DNA of 64,000 nt from Bromus sterilis (taxonomy: Eukaryota > Streptophyta > Magnoliopsida > Poales > Poaceae): positions 313,358,031 to 313,422,030 of the forward strand of contig OX465600.1 of the NCBI GenBank assembly GCA_950022295.1, given 5' to 3'. Numbering within the stretch: the stretch's first letter is position 1; each line of letters opens with the position of its first letter. Below the pieces are notes generated by a model. The model saw only the letters and a list, made by a program, of their open reading frames with translations. It searched no databases and was not told the DNA's origin. This document shows, piece after piece, positions 23,774 to 36,095 of this stretch. Both the position numbers and the translations under genes were made by a program.

Positions 23774-23787
23774 TCTCTCCACTAGTG
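23774..23787 (-). repeat. CACTA terminal inverted repeat, right end
   Basis: Minus strand reads CACTAGTGGAGAGA from 23787 inward. The matching left terminus was not found in the window. Confidence 0.8.
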
Positions 23788-24041
23788 GTCCAGATGAGTC
23801 TGACTACAACACGAGATGGAATCCTACTCTATCTCTTTGGCGGTTTATCTTGTCCTCCAAGATGACTTGATTCCGTTCCTTGTATGTCGGTCTTTATCTT
23901 TTAAGTCGGCCGGTCCGTGGGCCGACCCCTTCTTCTGGGCCTTCCCTTCCATGAGACGGCCTACGAGTCGACTCCTCTTCATCTTGACTTAGTGAGGCCT
24001 CCTTGTTAATCATGTCGGGTCTCTGAACTATCCCCACGACA
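23788..24041 (-). repeat. Family C 3' LTR (right part only)
   Basis: Matches 31181-31434 of the complete LTR. Begins at the CACTA insertion point (gtc|cagatgagtctgac versus gtacagatgagtctgac) and ends ccacgaca at 24041. Confidence 0.85.
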
Positions 24042-24802
24042 GTAGCCCCCTAGATTTGAGTGGATCCGGCTCCTCGGCAATGTTCTTTTAAGAAAAAAAT
24101 GTCTTTTGAAGATTCGATAGAGATAAGCCGGTATCTTTCACACGTAGACATGCCTCTAACAGTTTTATTTACAAAATCTTGCTTGCAATCTTTTAGTTCA
24201 CCAAAATTGAGGCGTCGCCTGCCCATCCAGTCATGTCATGTGCGGGGATTGAGGAGACCCCATTTATTCGCACTACGAGATTTTGTACTGTTGATCAAAT
24301 CGGGGTCCTCATAAATAGGATGCATTTTTTCCCTTATGCTTTCTATCCCTTATTCCCTTCTCCTCATTCTTCATCTTCTTCCTCCCGCTCGCTCGAGGAA
24401 TCTAAATGAGGGTTTCATACTTTCGAGCCTTTCGATTGGACTGCGATTTTCTCCGCTTTCGTTCTACATGGGACTGCTCCTATCTTTGCATCCGTAAGTT
24501 CCCTTTCATCGGCTAGGTGACCGCTTATCCTTCTTTTGATTTCTGAATGCCTAGTTTGCATCTTGATTAGTTCAAGCTTCCCCAATTGATCATGTTTATT
24601 TGACCGAATGATCCATAGTTTTTTCCTTTCTTTACCAAAACTCTAGGGAGTACTTGGTGGATTTTGTCGCTCATCACTACATTATTTGCGATTAATTTGC
24701 GACCCTTCCATTGCCCTTCTGGGTTCAGATTTCAATTCTCGCCAATTTTTATCCCTTTTTTGATTTGGTGCCTGTCTTCTTTTACCGTTCAGACGGCTTA
24801 GC

Positions 24803-27732
24803 AATGTCGGGGGTTGGTGCCACCAAAAAGGCCGAGATAGCCTAAAAGAAGGGGGTAGCCGGGAAAACTAAGGCCAAGGTCAAGACTACCCTGAATGCTG
24901 ACTGGGCCGGGTCTTCGATCGACCTTGCCCGGCTTACCGAGCTACATGGACAAGGATTGCTCCCACCCCAGGAATCCATTGCATGGCGATTTCCTCTCAA
25001 CGAGGTCTGATCTCAACCTGAGAAAGATGAAGTCGTGGTGTTTGCAGACCATGTAATTAACCCGTGGATTTCGTCCTCCCGGATCCCGCTTTTTTAGAAG
25101 TCTTCTGGAATTCTTCGGGCTACACCCTCAAGACCTGTCAGCTAATTTCGTTCTGAATATTAACAACTTCACCATCTTTTGTGAGGTGTATCTCCAGATG
25201 GAGCCGTCCATTCCTTTGTCTCAAGAATTTTTCTATGGAAACAAACAAACGGAGAAAAGTGGAGGACGACTCGTAGAATTTGGAGTTGTTTCCGTTCAAC
25301 GGCAAGCTCATCTTAACTTTCCTAAGATGAAGCTTCTCAGCCACGCCAAGGTATGGCAGAAATCCTTCTTCTACTATAAGGATACCAGCCAAAGGGCGAG
25401 CCACCATTGCCGGGTTTTCGCGAGGACCGGCTTGTGTATTCCTCAATTATGAATTCCTGGCCTAGCAAAGAGGACAAGGAGAAACTTAGGCCGGTCCTTC
25501 ACTGGGTCGGTGCCCTTTTATCTCATGGACTAAGTGTCGTCGATCTGGCGAAGTGTTAGGTCGGATGGCAAATCCAACCTCTAAGCATCCGCCCCCGGCT
25601 CATGTGTGAATACTCTGGCCCTGGAGACGACATGAGGTTTTCCCAAGTCGTTTTGGAGCCGGATGAAGTGGTTCGGTCAACGAAGAGGTTTCTTGGGGAG
25701 CCGATCGATGTGATCTGTCGAGTGGGTTTAAACCCCTTTTCGAAGCGTAACCGGGCTCCCCAGGTATATGTTTCCGCTTTTTTGATTATAGTCAAAATGT
25801 GACCTCATTACTAATTTTCATGTTCTACAGGCCGACGATCCATGGTGGTCGGCCAGTCGTTCTCTAGCTCTCATCGAGGGAGTTGGAGAAGATGACGACT
25901 TTGATGAAGATGAAGAGGAGGAGTCAGACAAGGTATGTCTTTTACTCTTTTTTTTCTTAATAACTTTACTTATATTATAATGACCCTTCTTGGTCGACTC
26001 TTTAGGAGGATCAAGAGCCCGGTGGAATGGGCCAATCGGTCGATGACGCCCAAGAGTCAAATGTGATTCCTTCGGATGAGGAGGTATTTATGCTAATGAA
26101 TATTTCTTTCGTATTTTGTTCTTTCGTAAGTCCCTCTCGCTCGTCACCTTTGTAGGTGGCGGAGGCAGAAAACGATCCTATGAGGCGGATTCGGTTTTTC
26201 CTCCGAGTACAAGCCCCCAGGTTGTTGATAGGCGGGTTTGCTATCGTCTGTCGAGTCACGAGGACTCGGTACAAGATGAAAGGGATAGCCGGGTTAGTGT
26301 ACCGTTATTCGAGGAGTCGAAAGACAAGGACTTTGATGACTTCAAGGTGGCCATCGGGTAATTTGTCTTCCATCTGCCGGTTTTCTCATATTCGTGTTGC
26401 AAGTTTTACCATGCTTTTTAGTAATCCTTTGTATTTTGTGTAGGGAGCGAGTCGTTTTGGATGAGCCGCCTATTTCAGAGAATGTAGTCTCTTATCCTAG
26501 CACTGAGTGTTTGCCAACTGAAAAGGAAATTTCCGTTGAGGATGATGATGCCATGAATTTGGCTCAATAGGCAACATCTTTGGCGCTCATGCCCGTGCTC
26601 ATCGAGGAGACTGGTAGGTCGGCGAGTGCCATGATATGACACCGCCGACTCAGTAGTTTGCTCCTCCAGGGAAGACGTCGATCGACTCAAGGAGAGGCAT
26701 CCTTCCCTAGTATGTATACGATCGTGATGACCCGATTTGGTGAGCAGCAATATTTGCTGGTGAAGATGAAGCGTGAGTATAAGGTAAGTTTTATCTGAAC
26801 TATTTTTTTCCTCTATAGGTATCTAGCCCCCAATGATTTGGCGTAAAAGATTTTGATCATTTACGGTAAATTATCAAAGGAAAGAAGAATGATATAGTTA
26901 GATATGTGTGCTGCTGTGAATATTTTTTCCTTAGTTCCTCAGAGTTTGCTTTGCAGGCTCTGGTGTTGAAATTTGGTGAGACGGAAACCAAGTTGCGGGA
27001 ACAACTGGCTGCTGAGATGAGCAAGCGAGAGGAAGTTGAGCGTGAGGCCACGCGATCGCATGAAAAGGACCTTCAAGAGTTGAAGGTTCTGAGAGCCAAT
27101 GCGGTATCCAAGGAGCGGTCCAAAGAGGAAGCTATATCCGACTCCCTGGCTGCTCGTGATGAGTTGGAGACCTTGCGACGGCGTCTTTCGGAGCTGGCCA
27201 AATCCGTTTTGAGTAAGCTTGATGTGTTACCTTGATTTTTGATGTTCTCTGGCCTTTAATTGAAGGGGAATGTTTTAGCCTTGTTCTGATATCTGAAAAA
27301 GTTTCAGGTGAAAGGTGTTCACTGCTGAAGAGAGCCGGTGATGACTTGTCTTCCATTAGGGATCTGATAGCCAGCATGCACTTGGGTGGATGCCGCGTTA
27401 TCGAGTCCCTTATAGGACGCTCGCAGTATGTGGCTTTGAACAACAACTTCCTTCAGGAGTTGTCGAGGGCCCCCGAATGGGTGAACGAGGTAAAAAGGTC
27501 GGCTTGCCAGAAAGGTGTAATCCAGAATCTTACTTGGTGCAAAGTTTATCACCCGAGCGTGGACTTGATCAGGTTGGCCCTTGGCTTTCCTCAGCTCAAG
27601 GCTGATGGCTCGAAGTATGAGCTGGTTGATTATTATCGGGTCACGAAGGATGTGCGGCGGCATGCTAATGTGATTGCTGATGGTATGAAGCTGGACTCGT
27701 TTGAGCCTGGCTATGATGAGAAGAACAGGTAG
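24803..27732 (+). pseudogene. Antisense multi-exon gene of the Tat element (putative gypsy-type transposon / Transposase_28 family)
   Basis: Plus-strand gene remnant, opposite to gag-pol. It starts ATG at 24803 (MSGVGATKKAEIA, then TAA) and continues in frame through LTELHGQGLLPPQESIAWR to a TGA, then the EVVVFADHV region. These follow the pattern of the plant 'putative gypsy type transposon' family (PF04195). Later pieces are at 25186-25452 (FFYGNKQTEKSGG), 25602-25800, short acidic exons with GT...AG-like edges (~25833-25930, 26006-26082), a coiled-coil stretch (~26957-27220, ETETKLREQLAAEMSKREE) and a C-terminal piece ending at 27732. Stops at TAA and TGA fit C-to-T decay of CAA and CGA. 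An extra antisense gene between pol and 3' LTR is known in the Tat lineage (for example maize Grande). It is broken in this copy. Confidence 0.65.
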
Positions 27733-28692
27733 CGCCTGATGCCGGCTCCGAAGGCTGTTTTCTTGAAGATTGCCAGTGGGGGTTCGATTATCGGGTCCTC
27801 CATGTCTACCGTGCCTGAAAAGGACACGGATGGCATGGAGGGAGGAAAGTCGGTACCGCCACCACCAGATGCTCTCTAGGATTAATGACTTGTGTAAGCC
27901 ACCAAGTTTAGTCGAGTTTTGTCGTTGGTAGCTTTTGTAATATATGGTACTGTGCTGTGCTGAATAGTATAGAGATGTTACTATTTATGATATTGTGCAC
28001 GGAGATTGTGGAAATATTGCTGGTCATAAATATAATATTTAAAATAGGTAGATGTCAACCGTACGCGTGATAGCAATAGCCTTTAATCGGATAAGTGCAG
28101 GGTTGACCGACTCTATGATAAGATGCCTTTGATTGACTTACGAAAAGGAATTCTTTGTCACATGATGCGTGTTGGTATGAACTTCCCTGTAAACTGGCGT
28201 CGCATGACTTATGCTGGCGCTATGCTTCCCTTGGGTTCAGGGTCAAGGTGGCTACTAATACATAGTCGTGCTTGATTGAACTAAAGGCGATAGAACTAGG
28301 TCATATGGGTACGAGTCTACATCGAGTTTACAGGCGTCTATAAGGCCACAAACAAGGTGTTACTAGGACCGTATAGTTCTGTAGGCATTATGATTTTAAT
28401 ATTTGCCGGTTTTTAGCCAGTTTTACTAAAGCAAAAAGGAAATAATAGACTTGCATAAAGGAAAAGATTCTTTTTCAGGGTGTTGGGGGGGGGGGGGGGT
28501 AAGACAATGAAGTCGGTTGTTAATCCACAGTGCGGAAAATGCTAGTGGCAGCCGGCTTTCTTTTGTCGAGGTTGGGGGGTCGTTCGAATGTTGGCAGAAC
28601 GACATGCCATTTACTTGCGAAGGAAATACTAGGGCGCCTTTCCTGGATGTGGAAGGGGACCTCCTTTGTCTTCGTGGTGGGGATATACTTGC
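27733..28692. other. Non-coding spacer of family C, with a 15-bp G run
   Basis: No recognisable coding sequence. It holds the 3' flank of the antisense gene, AT-rich sequence and a poly-G run at about 28485-28499. Pol (RT to integrase) would be expected here in a complete element and is absent. Minus-strand text continuing the protease frame persists only to about 28500. Confidence 0.6.
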
Positions 28693-29244
28693 TTAGTGTG
28701 TGGTGGATTCCGTCTTTAGCGCCGTGTTTGGCGCTCTGTCTTCTTCTTCTGTTGCTGCATAAGAGGCGTTGTTCTTCTCACAGGATAAGGCTACGTCGTG
28801 GCTGCCTTGTATTTTGATCACTCCTCGAGGACCCGACATTTTTAGTTTGAGATAGGCATAACAGGGTCGTGCCATGAACTTTATGTAGGCCATCCTTCCG
28901 AAGATGGCGTGATATGAACTTTGGATTTTGACTACTTCAAACGAGAGAGTTTCGAAGCGAAAATTTGTGATGTCTCCACACGTTACTTTCAGGGAAATTC
29001 GTTCCTCTGTCCGAACCGACTTACCCGGGAGGATCCCGTGGAAAGTGATAACTGAGGGTAGTAGTTGTTCGTTGGTTAGGCCGAGGCGGATCAATGTATT
29101 GTAGTATAGTATGTTGATCCTGCTTCCGCCATCCATAAGGACTTTATTTAGTGTGTAGCCGGCTATTTGCGGTCCAACGACAAGGGCTAGTGCCTTTGGG
29201 TTATCCATCCTTGGCCAATGGTCCGTCTGCCTCCACGCAATCAT
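28693..29244 (-). pseudogene. Family C pol fragment: retropepsin-type protease
   Basis: Open minus-strand frame of 183 codons. VLMDGGSRINILYYNTL is the aspartic protease active-site region of Tat-type Gypsy elements (DGGS in place of DSGA). It is followed by FHGILPGKS, FEVVKIQSSYHAIFGR and YIKFMARPCYAYLKLKM, all in the order of the lineage. It is in a different frame from gag (frameshift near 29410) and stops before any RT. The protease would process Gag-Pol in the virus-like particle. Confidence 0.8.
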
Positions 29245-29380
29245 TGGGTCAATCTAATCGAGTTTGCTTGAATCTGTTTGCTTCTTGGTGGTCAGCATCG
29301 AGTCCATCTGGTTTAAGGTGTCTGCGCCTCTGTCATAGTTGCTGGTGAAGATATCAAAATTTCCATTATTTTTGGGCGAC

Positions 29381-30817
29381 TTAGGGTTCTTCTTGTATTC
29401 CGCTGGGGCCAGGTAGGGATGATGTCTGACCCAGGCTCCTTGGCTCTATGATCCGTGGCTTTTTTTCTTGTGGGGGCAAGCCGGCAAGGGAAAGGATTGT
29501 TGGGTTGATCGTATCCGCCTGGTGGGGGCCGGTGGTCTGTTTCTCAGGAGAGCTTTGAAGGCTTGGGCTATTGTTCTCCACATCCTTCCAGACATGATTT
29601 GACGGTCTGCCGAGTTTGCTGTGGTTGGGGCACGGTGCCTGTATGGCTTGTTCGTATGACATCGACATGCCGCGACGGGTTCCCTGGTCACCGTGTCGTG
29701 GGCATCCTATAGGCTGCAAGTCACCACTATGGTTCCGCTGGCGTTTGCTGGGCTCCGGTTTCGATTTCATATGTAAGTGCGGGCAACTAACTGTATGCTG
29801 TGCCTGCTGGGTTATCGTTGTCTGTAGCCAGGCTATTGCCTGTCGTGCCAGGCGCTCTCCCGGGGAGTGTCCGGGTATGGGGAGGCTGGTTGGGTATTGC
29901 GTTGCGGCCATGACGTTTCCCATCGGGTTGCCAAAGTGCCCTGGCGGAATATACAACTTGTTAGTCACTTCCAAGGGCCTTTCCATTGTCTCCGACTGGA
30001 TCCGACCGGCGCGTCTTTTGGGTAGCCTGGTTGCCGGTGTTGTTGTCCACGTGTTGTCATCAGGTACCTGGATCTGTCTGTGAGCCGTCTTGTTATTGGG
30101 CTGATGGAGTATGTAAGTCGGCGTGCTTGTTCTTTGTTCGATTCCTGCGTGCAATCGCGTTACTTCCTCCTTATGTTCCGCTATCCGTGCGTTTAGAAGG
30201 GTTTGATTTTCTGAGGTGACCTCCTCTTGTAGAAGCGCGTGTAAGGAGTTTAGGGTTGCCTCCAGTGCCACCAAGTCTGCGGAAATTGAGCCGTCTTCTT
30301 CCTGGTCTTGGTTTCATGGCGCTTTCGCTCCCAGCGCCGGCTTATCTTCCCTCCGGATGAAAATATCTGAGTGTCGTGGCGAAACGTGGAGAGTATAATA
30401 CCCGTCTGCGTTCGAATTTTTTCCTAGCCCGTCGTCTTCGACGAGTCGGGCCGGCTTCATGTCGTATCCGTTATCCAGTGGTGACCCGGGATTGGATTGT
30501 TTCGGGTCACCGTCTTCGTTGAGATTGTCTTCGTCGGCGATCTCGATGGGATTTTCCGGCACTTCCGTCGATCCATCGATGAATCCGACGAAAATGCGGT
30601 TGGTCTGGTTCGTAGATCGTCTTGCCTGTTCGATCGGGACGTCAAGATCAGGTTCTGGTTCTGATCCGTCAGTCCGGCCGATGTAGAGGTGGACAGATCC
30701 GATGAGGACCCGGTACCCTGGCTCGACGGTGCTGGCTTCGGGGCCCTAGGCAACAGTGTCGATGTAGATCTTGCCGCGCCAGCTTCTGGTCAGCCGGCCG
30801 GCGGTGACTTCCTCCAT
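29381..30817 (-). pseudogene. Family C gag
   Basis: Minus-strand frame from ATG at 30817 (MEEVTAGRLTRSWRGK) to a stop at 29381, about 478 codons, with two in-frame stops: TAG at 30746-30748 and TGA at 30314-30316. Recognisable parts are FVGFIDGSTEVPENP, the coiled-coil-like SLHALLQEEVTSENQ / LLNARIAEHKEEVTRL region found in Tat-type Gag N-termini, and a proline-rich tail. No zinc knuckle or typical capsid core is evident, so the middle may be deleted. The frame after 29410 (KNPKSPKNNGNFDIFTSNYD) continues in another phase towards protease. Confidence 0.65.
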
Positions 30818-30881
30818 GCCGTGTCGAGCCCCCTCCTGGATATTAACACCCTTGCACGTAGGCCCCATGGTGGGCGCCAAC

Positions 30882-31434
30882 TGTCGTGGGAAAAACACGC
30901 CAGATGTCCTCATAGGACAACTTAAGCGGGGCCTTGGCTACGAGTGAATACGAGGGAGAGTCGATCGATGGAGAGTCGGCCCGAGAGAGACACAGGGATT
31001 TACCCAAGTTTGGCCCCTCGATGAGGTAAAGACCTATTTCCTCCCTTTCTTGTATTATATGTGGGAGTGCTCAATTACAAGGGCGCTAGGGATCGTTGGT
31101 GCCTCAAGAACTAGTCTAAAATGATTCGCCCTCCGAACGCCCAAGACCTCGGCTAATATACATGTCAGGTCCTAGGGTTTGTACAGATGAGTCTGACTAC
31201 AATACGAGATGGAATCCTACTATATATCTTCGGCGGTTTATCTTGTCCTCCAAGATGACTTCAGTCCGTTCCATGTATGTCGGTCTTCATTTTGTAAGTC
31301 GGCGGGTCCGTGGGCCGACCCCTTCTTCTGGGCCTTCCCTTCCATGAGCCGGCCTACGGGCCGACTCCTCTTCATCTTGACTTTTTGAGGCCTCCTTGTT
31401 AATCATGCCGGGTCTCTGAACAATCACCCCGACA
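30882..31434 (-). repeat. Family C 5' LTR
   Basis: 553 bp; plus reading begins tgtcgtggg at 30882 and ends ccccgaca at 31434. The primer-binding region (gggcgccaac) lies immediately left, at about 30863-30881. Confidence 0.85.
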
Positions 31435-32309
31435 CGTTGTCCGCAATATTCTGATGCAAGCTTCGTCAGTATTAATATTTCCATGCTATATACGAACGGT
31501 AACAGAGGTGTATGTTATATATGCTTCGTCAGATCCTTTCTTGCATATGCAGTGGAGTATGTTATTTCTTCAGTTTGCTGGGATGGTAACGGAGGAGTAA
31601 AATCGTCCACACTTTCTGAAATCAATCCGTCGGAGATACGAATTACTATGTTCACAGGTCATTCTATTTAGTTGTTTGGCAGAGGCAGACAATTCTAAAT
31701 ACCGAAACTTTTGTTTTGTCAAGTATATATCAAACGGGTGGTAGTTGCAAAAATGTGTGCCTACATAGCAGACATTTTCGATAACTAACCTGTTTGTGTT
31801 GCACCACATCATTGCGCACAATTTTGTATTTCCAAATGTCTGCAAGAGAAGCTAGCCAACTTTCAGAAAACAAAGAAAATAAAAAGAAGAAGCCATGCAT
31901 CACCAACCCTTAGATTTTCAGAAACATTTCTGATATGTTTTACATCGCACACTATGTTTTAATTCAGAACGTTTGTTTCATTAAGGTAGCGATTCATTTT
32001 TTAGAACCGTAGCTGTTCTTAGGAGCAATCACAAACACTTGATTGTAGGAACTGTGTGTCGTGCATGACCCACACTAAGTTTTGCAGAAACGTGCCTGAT
32101 AGATTACACATCCCACATGTTTTAGTAAATACAAACGATTGTGAAGAAGGGCTAGCGGTTCATTCTTTGCAACCATAGGTTTTCTGACTGCTCATGCGGA
32201 CGGTTGTTTGAACGAATCATCAACCCTTGTTTCACGAAAGGATCTTCAGAAGCATACCTGATAGATTAGGCATTCCAAACATTTTGGTACCTATGAACGA
32301 TTGCGTAGA
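31435..32309. repeat. Unassigned AT-rich DNA with about three degenerate ~165-bp repeats
   Basis: No coding frame of note. A motif cagaaac(n)tgcctgatagatta...cacatttta...aacgattg recurs at about 31918, 32080 and 32250, each followed by a 'gcg gttcatt' stretch, at spacing of roughly 160-170 bp. This could be a decayed DNA transposon terminus or a single-copy remnant. Cut on the right by the family A element. Confidence 0.4.
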
Positions 32310-34943
32310 TGTCAGAACCCCAACTAGGGTAATTGCTAGGCCTTGCTTGACCCTTTGCATCATGTGAAAATTTCAAATATAAATTAAAAAAATAGGGAAA
32401 AGAAAAGCCCTGAGAAATTAAATCAAATGGCCAGATAAAAATATTTTTCCAAAAATCATTTGAACCTTTGGAAAATTCCTATAAATGATGGTGATCATTT
32501 TAAAAGTGGTTGGGTTCATTCCCATGCCTATGGAATTTTCTCAAATTCAAAAGGTGCCTTGGAAATTAAATAATACCCTAATTTGAATTGAAATTCAAAA
32601 TGTTTGAATTTCAAAAATGCTCAAAACCTAGGGGTGGCTTGCTTCTGGTCACCTAGGGTTTATTAAATTATTTTGGAATTTTACTAAAACGCCTAGCTAT
32701 TTAACTCTAGGCAAAACAAGAATTACAGGAAAAATAAAAAGAAAGAAAAGGAAAAGGGGAGTACCCTGGCTTCCAGCCCAACTAGACCCCCCGGCCCACC
32801 TGGCCTCGGCCCAGCCCACCTCTCCTCTGTCGTCTTCCTCAACCAGCTCGGTGGCGAGCTGGGAGGAAGCCCGCGACGCCAGCGCGACAATGAGGCTCTT
32901 CTAAGCCTCCCTAGCCCCCCTGCGCACGCCACGCACGCCCCCAGAAGCCCCCGTGCTCTTCCTCTCCTCCATAGGTCGCCGGCCTCCCTCTGCTTCGCAA
33001 ATCTCGCGCGCACCCGAGAGCCAGCCGGAGCACGCCGTCATGCCCGACGTGGCCAACGGCCTTCCCTCGCGGCACCGCCATGTCCCGTGGACTCCCAGTA
33101 GTCGTCTTCATCGCGCTGCCCCTCGAGTGGAAGCCGGGATGCTCCGTGGATGACGCCATCTTCGACTCCCCACCGCCGGCCGCCATTGTTGCCGACGAGG
33201 AATTCCTCATCCAGCGGCTCGCCTCCGACCACACAGACGCCACAGCTTGAACCAGGGTGAGCTCGCGGTTCATTTCCCCCTTCTCCCGCTCTCCCCCGTG
33301 CCCCCGTGCCCGTTTCCCTCTTCATCAGTCGCCGGCCGCAGCTGCTCTTCGTCACCGGCGATGTTCCAGCCGTCCCCGAGTTCCACACTTTGTCCTAGGT
33401 GACGCGCGCAAGCAAGGGGATCCCCCTGGTGGTCTTCCCGTTCGATTTGGCGCACTGGAACACCAACCAGAGCAACTCCGGCGAGCTCCAGTCACCGGCG
33501 ATGACACCCCGGCCAGCCCCGGGTTATTTTAACCCTAAACCCCCCTCTAATCACTCACTGACTGGTGGGCCCTAGCCCCCCATAAGCTAACCAAAATTTA
33601 ATTAACAGAGGGATCAACCCCCTGTGACACTGACCAGTGTGTCCCACTGGTCAGAGGGCCCCCTACGTCATGATGACGCCATGCTGATGCAATAAATGGA
33701 ATAAAAACATTAAAGAAAATCCAGAAATTCTAGAAATTAGCCAAAACTTCAATAAATCATAGAAAATTCATACTAACTCCAAATTTAATAAATAATATAT
33801 GAGAAATTATCAGAAAAATGCAAGGTTTAAGAATATGCACTTTGTTTCTATGTTTGACCATTTTAAAATGGGTGAACAGTGACAAATGCATATTTAGCTA
33901 ATTTGAAAATCATATATGGAGTTTGAATTTGCAATTCTTTTGCAATACACTTCATTTAAAGTTGAAAATCATATATGTGCCACAAATCAGTACCCTTTAC
34001 ACCATAGAACAACTTATCATGTGCTTGTGCATTTACTCCAAAGTTGTCCCCCTTTGTTGATGTTTGTGTCGGTAACAGCTTTGCCGAGACGGTGATCGCC
34101 CCGAAGGAGAAGAAGATCGGTAAACCCCGTGTATTGTCAGCAAGGAAAGCAATCCCCATTGATCATGTCCATAAAATCCCACTTCCCTCTCAGTCTCGCT
34201 TATGCATGTTTAGGAGATCACCGAGACACGTTCTTTCGCTTAGTTGAACCCATTCCTATGCATGACCTATCATTTTGTCACCGTATTAAGCAAACCACAA
34301 TCCTAGCAGATTTAGGAGTTGGTTGTTGAGCATGTGACCCCTGCAACTGTTACTACTTATTGCATGCTTAGAGGTTACAATGAGGTTACTATGATCTGTG
34401 AGTCGGTTTGGTTGTGATCATGTTACTGATGAAGGTGAAACTGTGTCGGTGAATCCACCCTAAACAAAGGTGAACGATGAGAGGCTGTGTAGGAGTACAC
34501 AGTGGGTTGTCTCGTTGAACACTGCCCTAGGCCCCGAGTTCCTGTTTTGTGATCCAAGACAAAGAGTATGACCACATGTAGGGTTTATGGGAGCCCCGTT
34601 TGGCCTCTTTACTTACCCGATCCGGTCCAGGAGTCACATTAGATTCGGGCTTTCCATTTGGCATGTGCATAGAAAAAGAATGATGAAAGGTTGCATCATA
34701 TTGATATGTGGGCGGACCTATGAGGCAGTAAAACCATCTGGCAGAGGTGGCATCTCGGTCCCTTGCATTATCTGAGTCCGTTTCGTTGAACCGGCCGGAC
34801 TCTCGAGCGGTGCCAAACTCAGGTAGTCGACTCCTGGATTAGAGAAGGTGATGTGAGGGTAGTGCCTTGGTTTCATCCACGTTCGACACCCGCTTGAATG
34901 GTGCCAAGAACGAGGCGATAAGTGATGACACGCGTGTGAAGAT

Positions 34944-35005
34944 GTACACCCCTGCAGGGTTAATGAACTATTCAAATAGCCGTGTCCGTGGTTATGGACT
35001 ACTTG
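34944..35005 (+). promoter_or_regulatory. Double-palindrome block in LTR A3
   Basis: CCCTGCAGGG at 34950-34959 and ctattcaaatag at 34968-34979 (the CG of the palindrome mutated to CA), followed by ccgtgtccgtggttatggac. Confidence 0.6.
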
Positions 35006-36083
35006 GAGAACTCTACTTGATCATAGACAACTTGAACCGGACACTTCTAAAACACACCAAGATAAGTGTGAGTGCTATGGCGTGCTCCTTGTGGGGAAGT
35101 CGAGGAAGTATCCATAGTGGTGTATTGGCTGGAGACTTGGTAGTGGACTCGTGTACGCTTCTTACCTCAAGTCTGGTACTCATAGTACAGGACTAGCCAA
35201 GTCAAACCTGACACTTTTGCATGTTGAAACCCCACCTCCCTTTACCTTGAAACTTGTGCATGAGTAGTATATCTCCTACGTAAGTCTTGCTGAGTACGAC
35301 TTTGTACTCACGTTTTCTTATTCTATGTTTTAGATGAGAAACCAGACCCCGATGGAGTCACCTTCCTGAAGCTCGACGTTGACCATCGTAGTATAGTTCC
35401 AGACAATAGTCTGGTCCCTTGTGGAGGGCTATGTATGTTACAAGGCTTCTCTAAGACATTTGTTAATCTTGTTTGTACTCAGACCTAATTTTCTTCCGTT
35501 GTTTGATGTAATGTTGATCACAACCATGTGATCTTTGTATGCTCTATGTGTAATTCAATAAAGATATACTTTGTAGAGTTCATGCAATGTGTACCTGCTG
35601 TTTACACTAGACATGTATGCTGCGTGTATGATTATAACATGCATGTCTTAGTGTGGGGTTCGATAGCTTAGTTGTGTTCTTGCCGGCGGTCTTTTATACA
35701 CCAAGTGTCCCTTAGATGTGCGCAGCTTGGGGCATCGCGATGCGATTTCTCGTGACTCGATCACGTGGCACACTTTGTTGTATGATTGAGCCCGCCCGAG
35801 ACCCCGACTAAGTGCTATGATTCAATCGATTATATGGTTGAGGTGACTTGTCTATGAGTATGGGATTTCACCACCCATAAGCATTTAGACTTGTGAGCGA
35901 ATGATGAGGAACCATCTCAGATGATCATCCGGGCCTGGATGGGATGCCCCTCACGTTCGATGCTTTCCGAGAGTGTTCTGTGCTTGGCCTTGTCTTCTTA
36001 GACAAGTGGTTATGGCTCTTGGCTCTCCATATGATTGTTTTGTAACAGAAATTACATACGCATATTCCGGGTCCCGACAAACT

Positions 36084-36095
36084 TGGTATCAGAGC
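36084..36095 (+). other. Primer-binding site of family A (tRNA-iMet)
   Basis: TGGTATCAGAGC five bases after the LTR end ...cccgaca, complementary to the 3' end of initiator methionine tRNA. Confidence 0.85.

Larger units (their letters stand above)
8386..23787 (-). mobile_element. CACTA (En/Spm) DNA transposon, split by an Angela insertion
   Basis: Minus-strand CACTA element. The right terminus is seen directly: on the minus strand it begins CACTAGTGGAGAGACCCC at 23787, followed by GTC (23788-23790), a candidate 3-bp target duplication. Next come subterminal repeats, a TATA box, and a TNP2-type transposase in two pieces (21845-23441 and 10622-12519) separated by the Angela element. The left side has further subterminal repeats (8399-8560 and ~9758-9975) and two non-coding modules, but I found no left CACTA terminus. 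The left end therefore appears truncated, and the start given here is the start of the repeat cluster. The element sits in the 3' LTR of family C, whose other half is missing to the left, consistent with a deletion. Confidence 0.85.
23788..31434 (-). mobile_element. Family C: Tat-lineage Gypsy retrotransposon, non-autonomous
   Basis: Minus-strand element with a partial 3' LTR at 23788-24041 (cut by the CACTA), complete 5' LTR at 30882-31434, gag at 30817-29381, a protease segment at 29244-28693 and an opposite-strand gene at 24803-27732. No RT, RNase H or integrase is seen. The primer site next to the 5' LTR reads TTGGCGCCCACCATGGGGC on the minus strand. The polypurine tract next to the 3' LTR is AATCTAGGGGGCTAC. 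LTR copies differ at about 20 of 254 positions by eye, so it is the oldest element here. Confidence 0.85.

Noticed and set aside
28693..30817. Host gene with aspartic protease domain
   Set aside because: Flanked by LTRs in the correct order with a primer-binding site; motifs are those of Tat-type Gypsy gag and protease.
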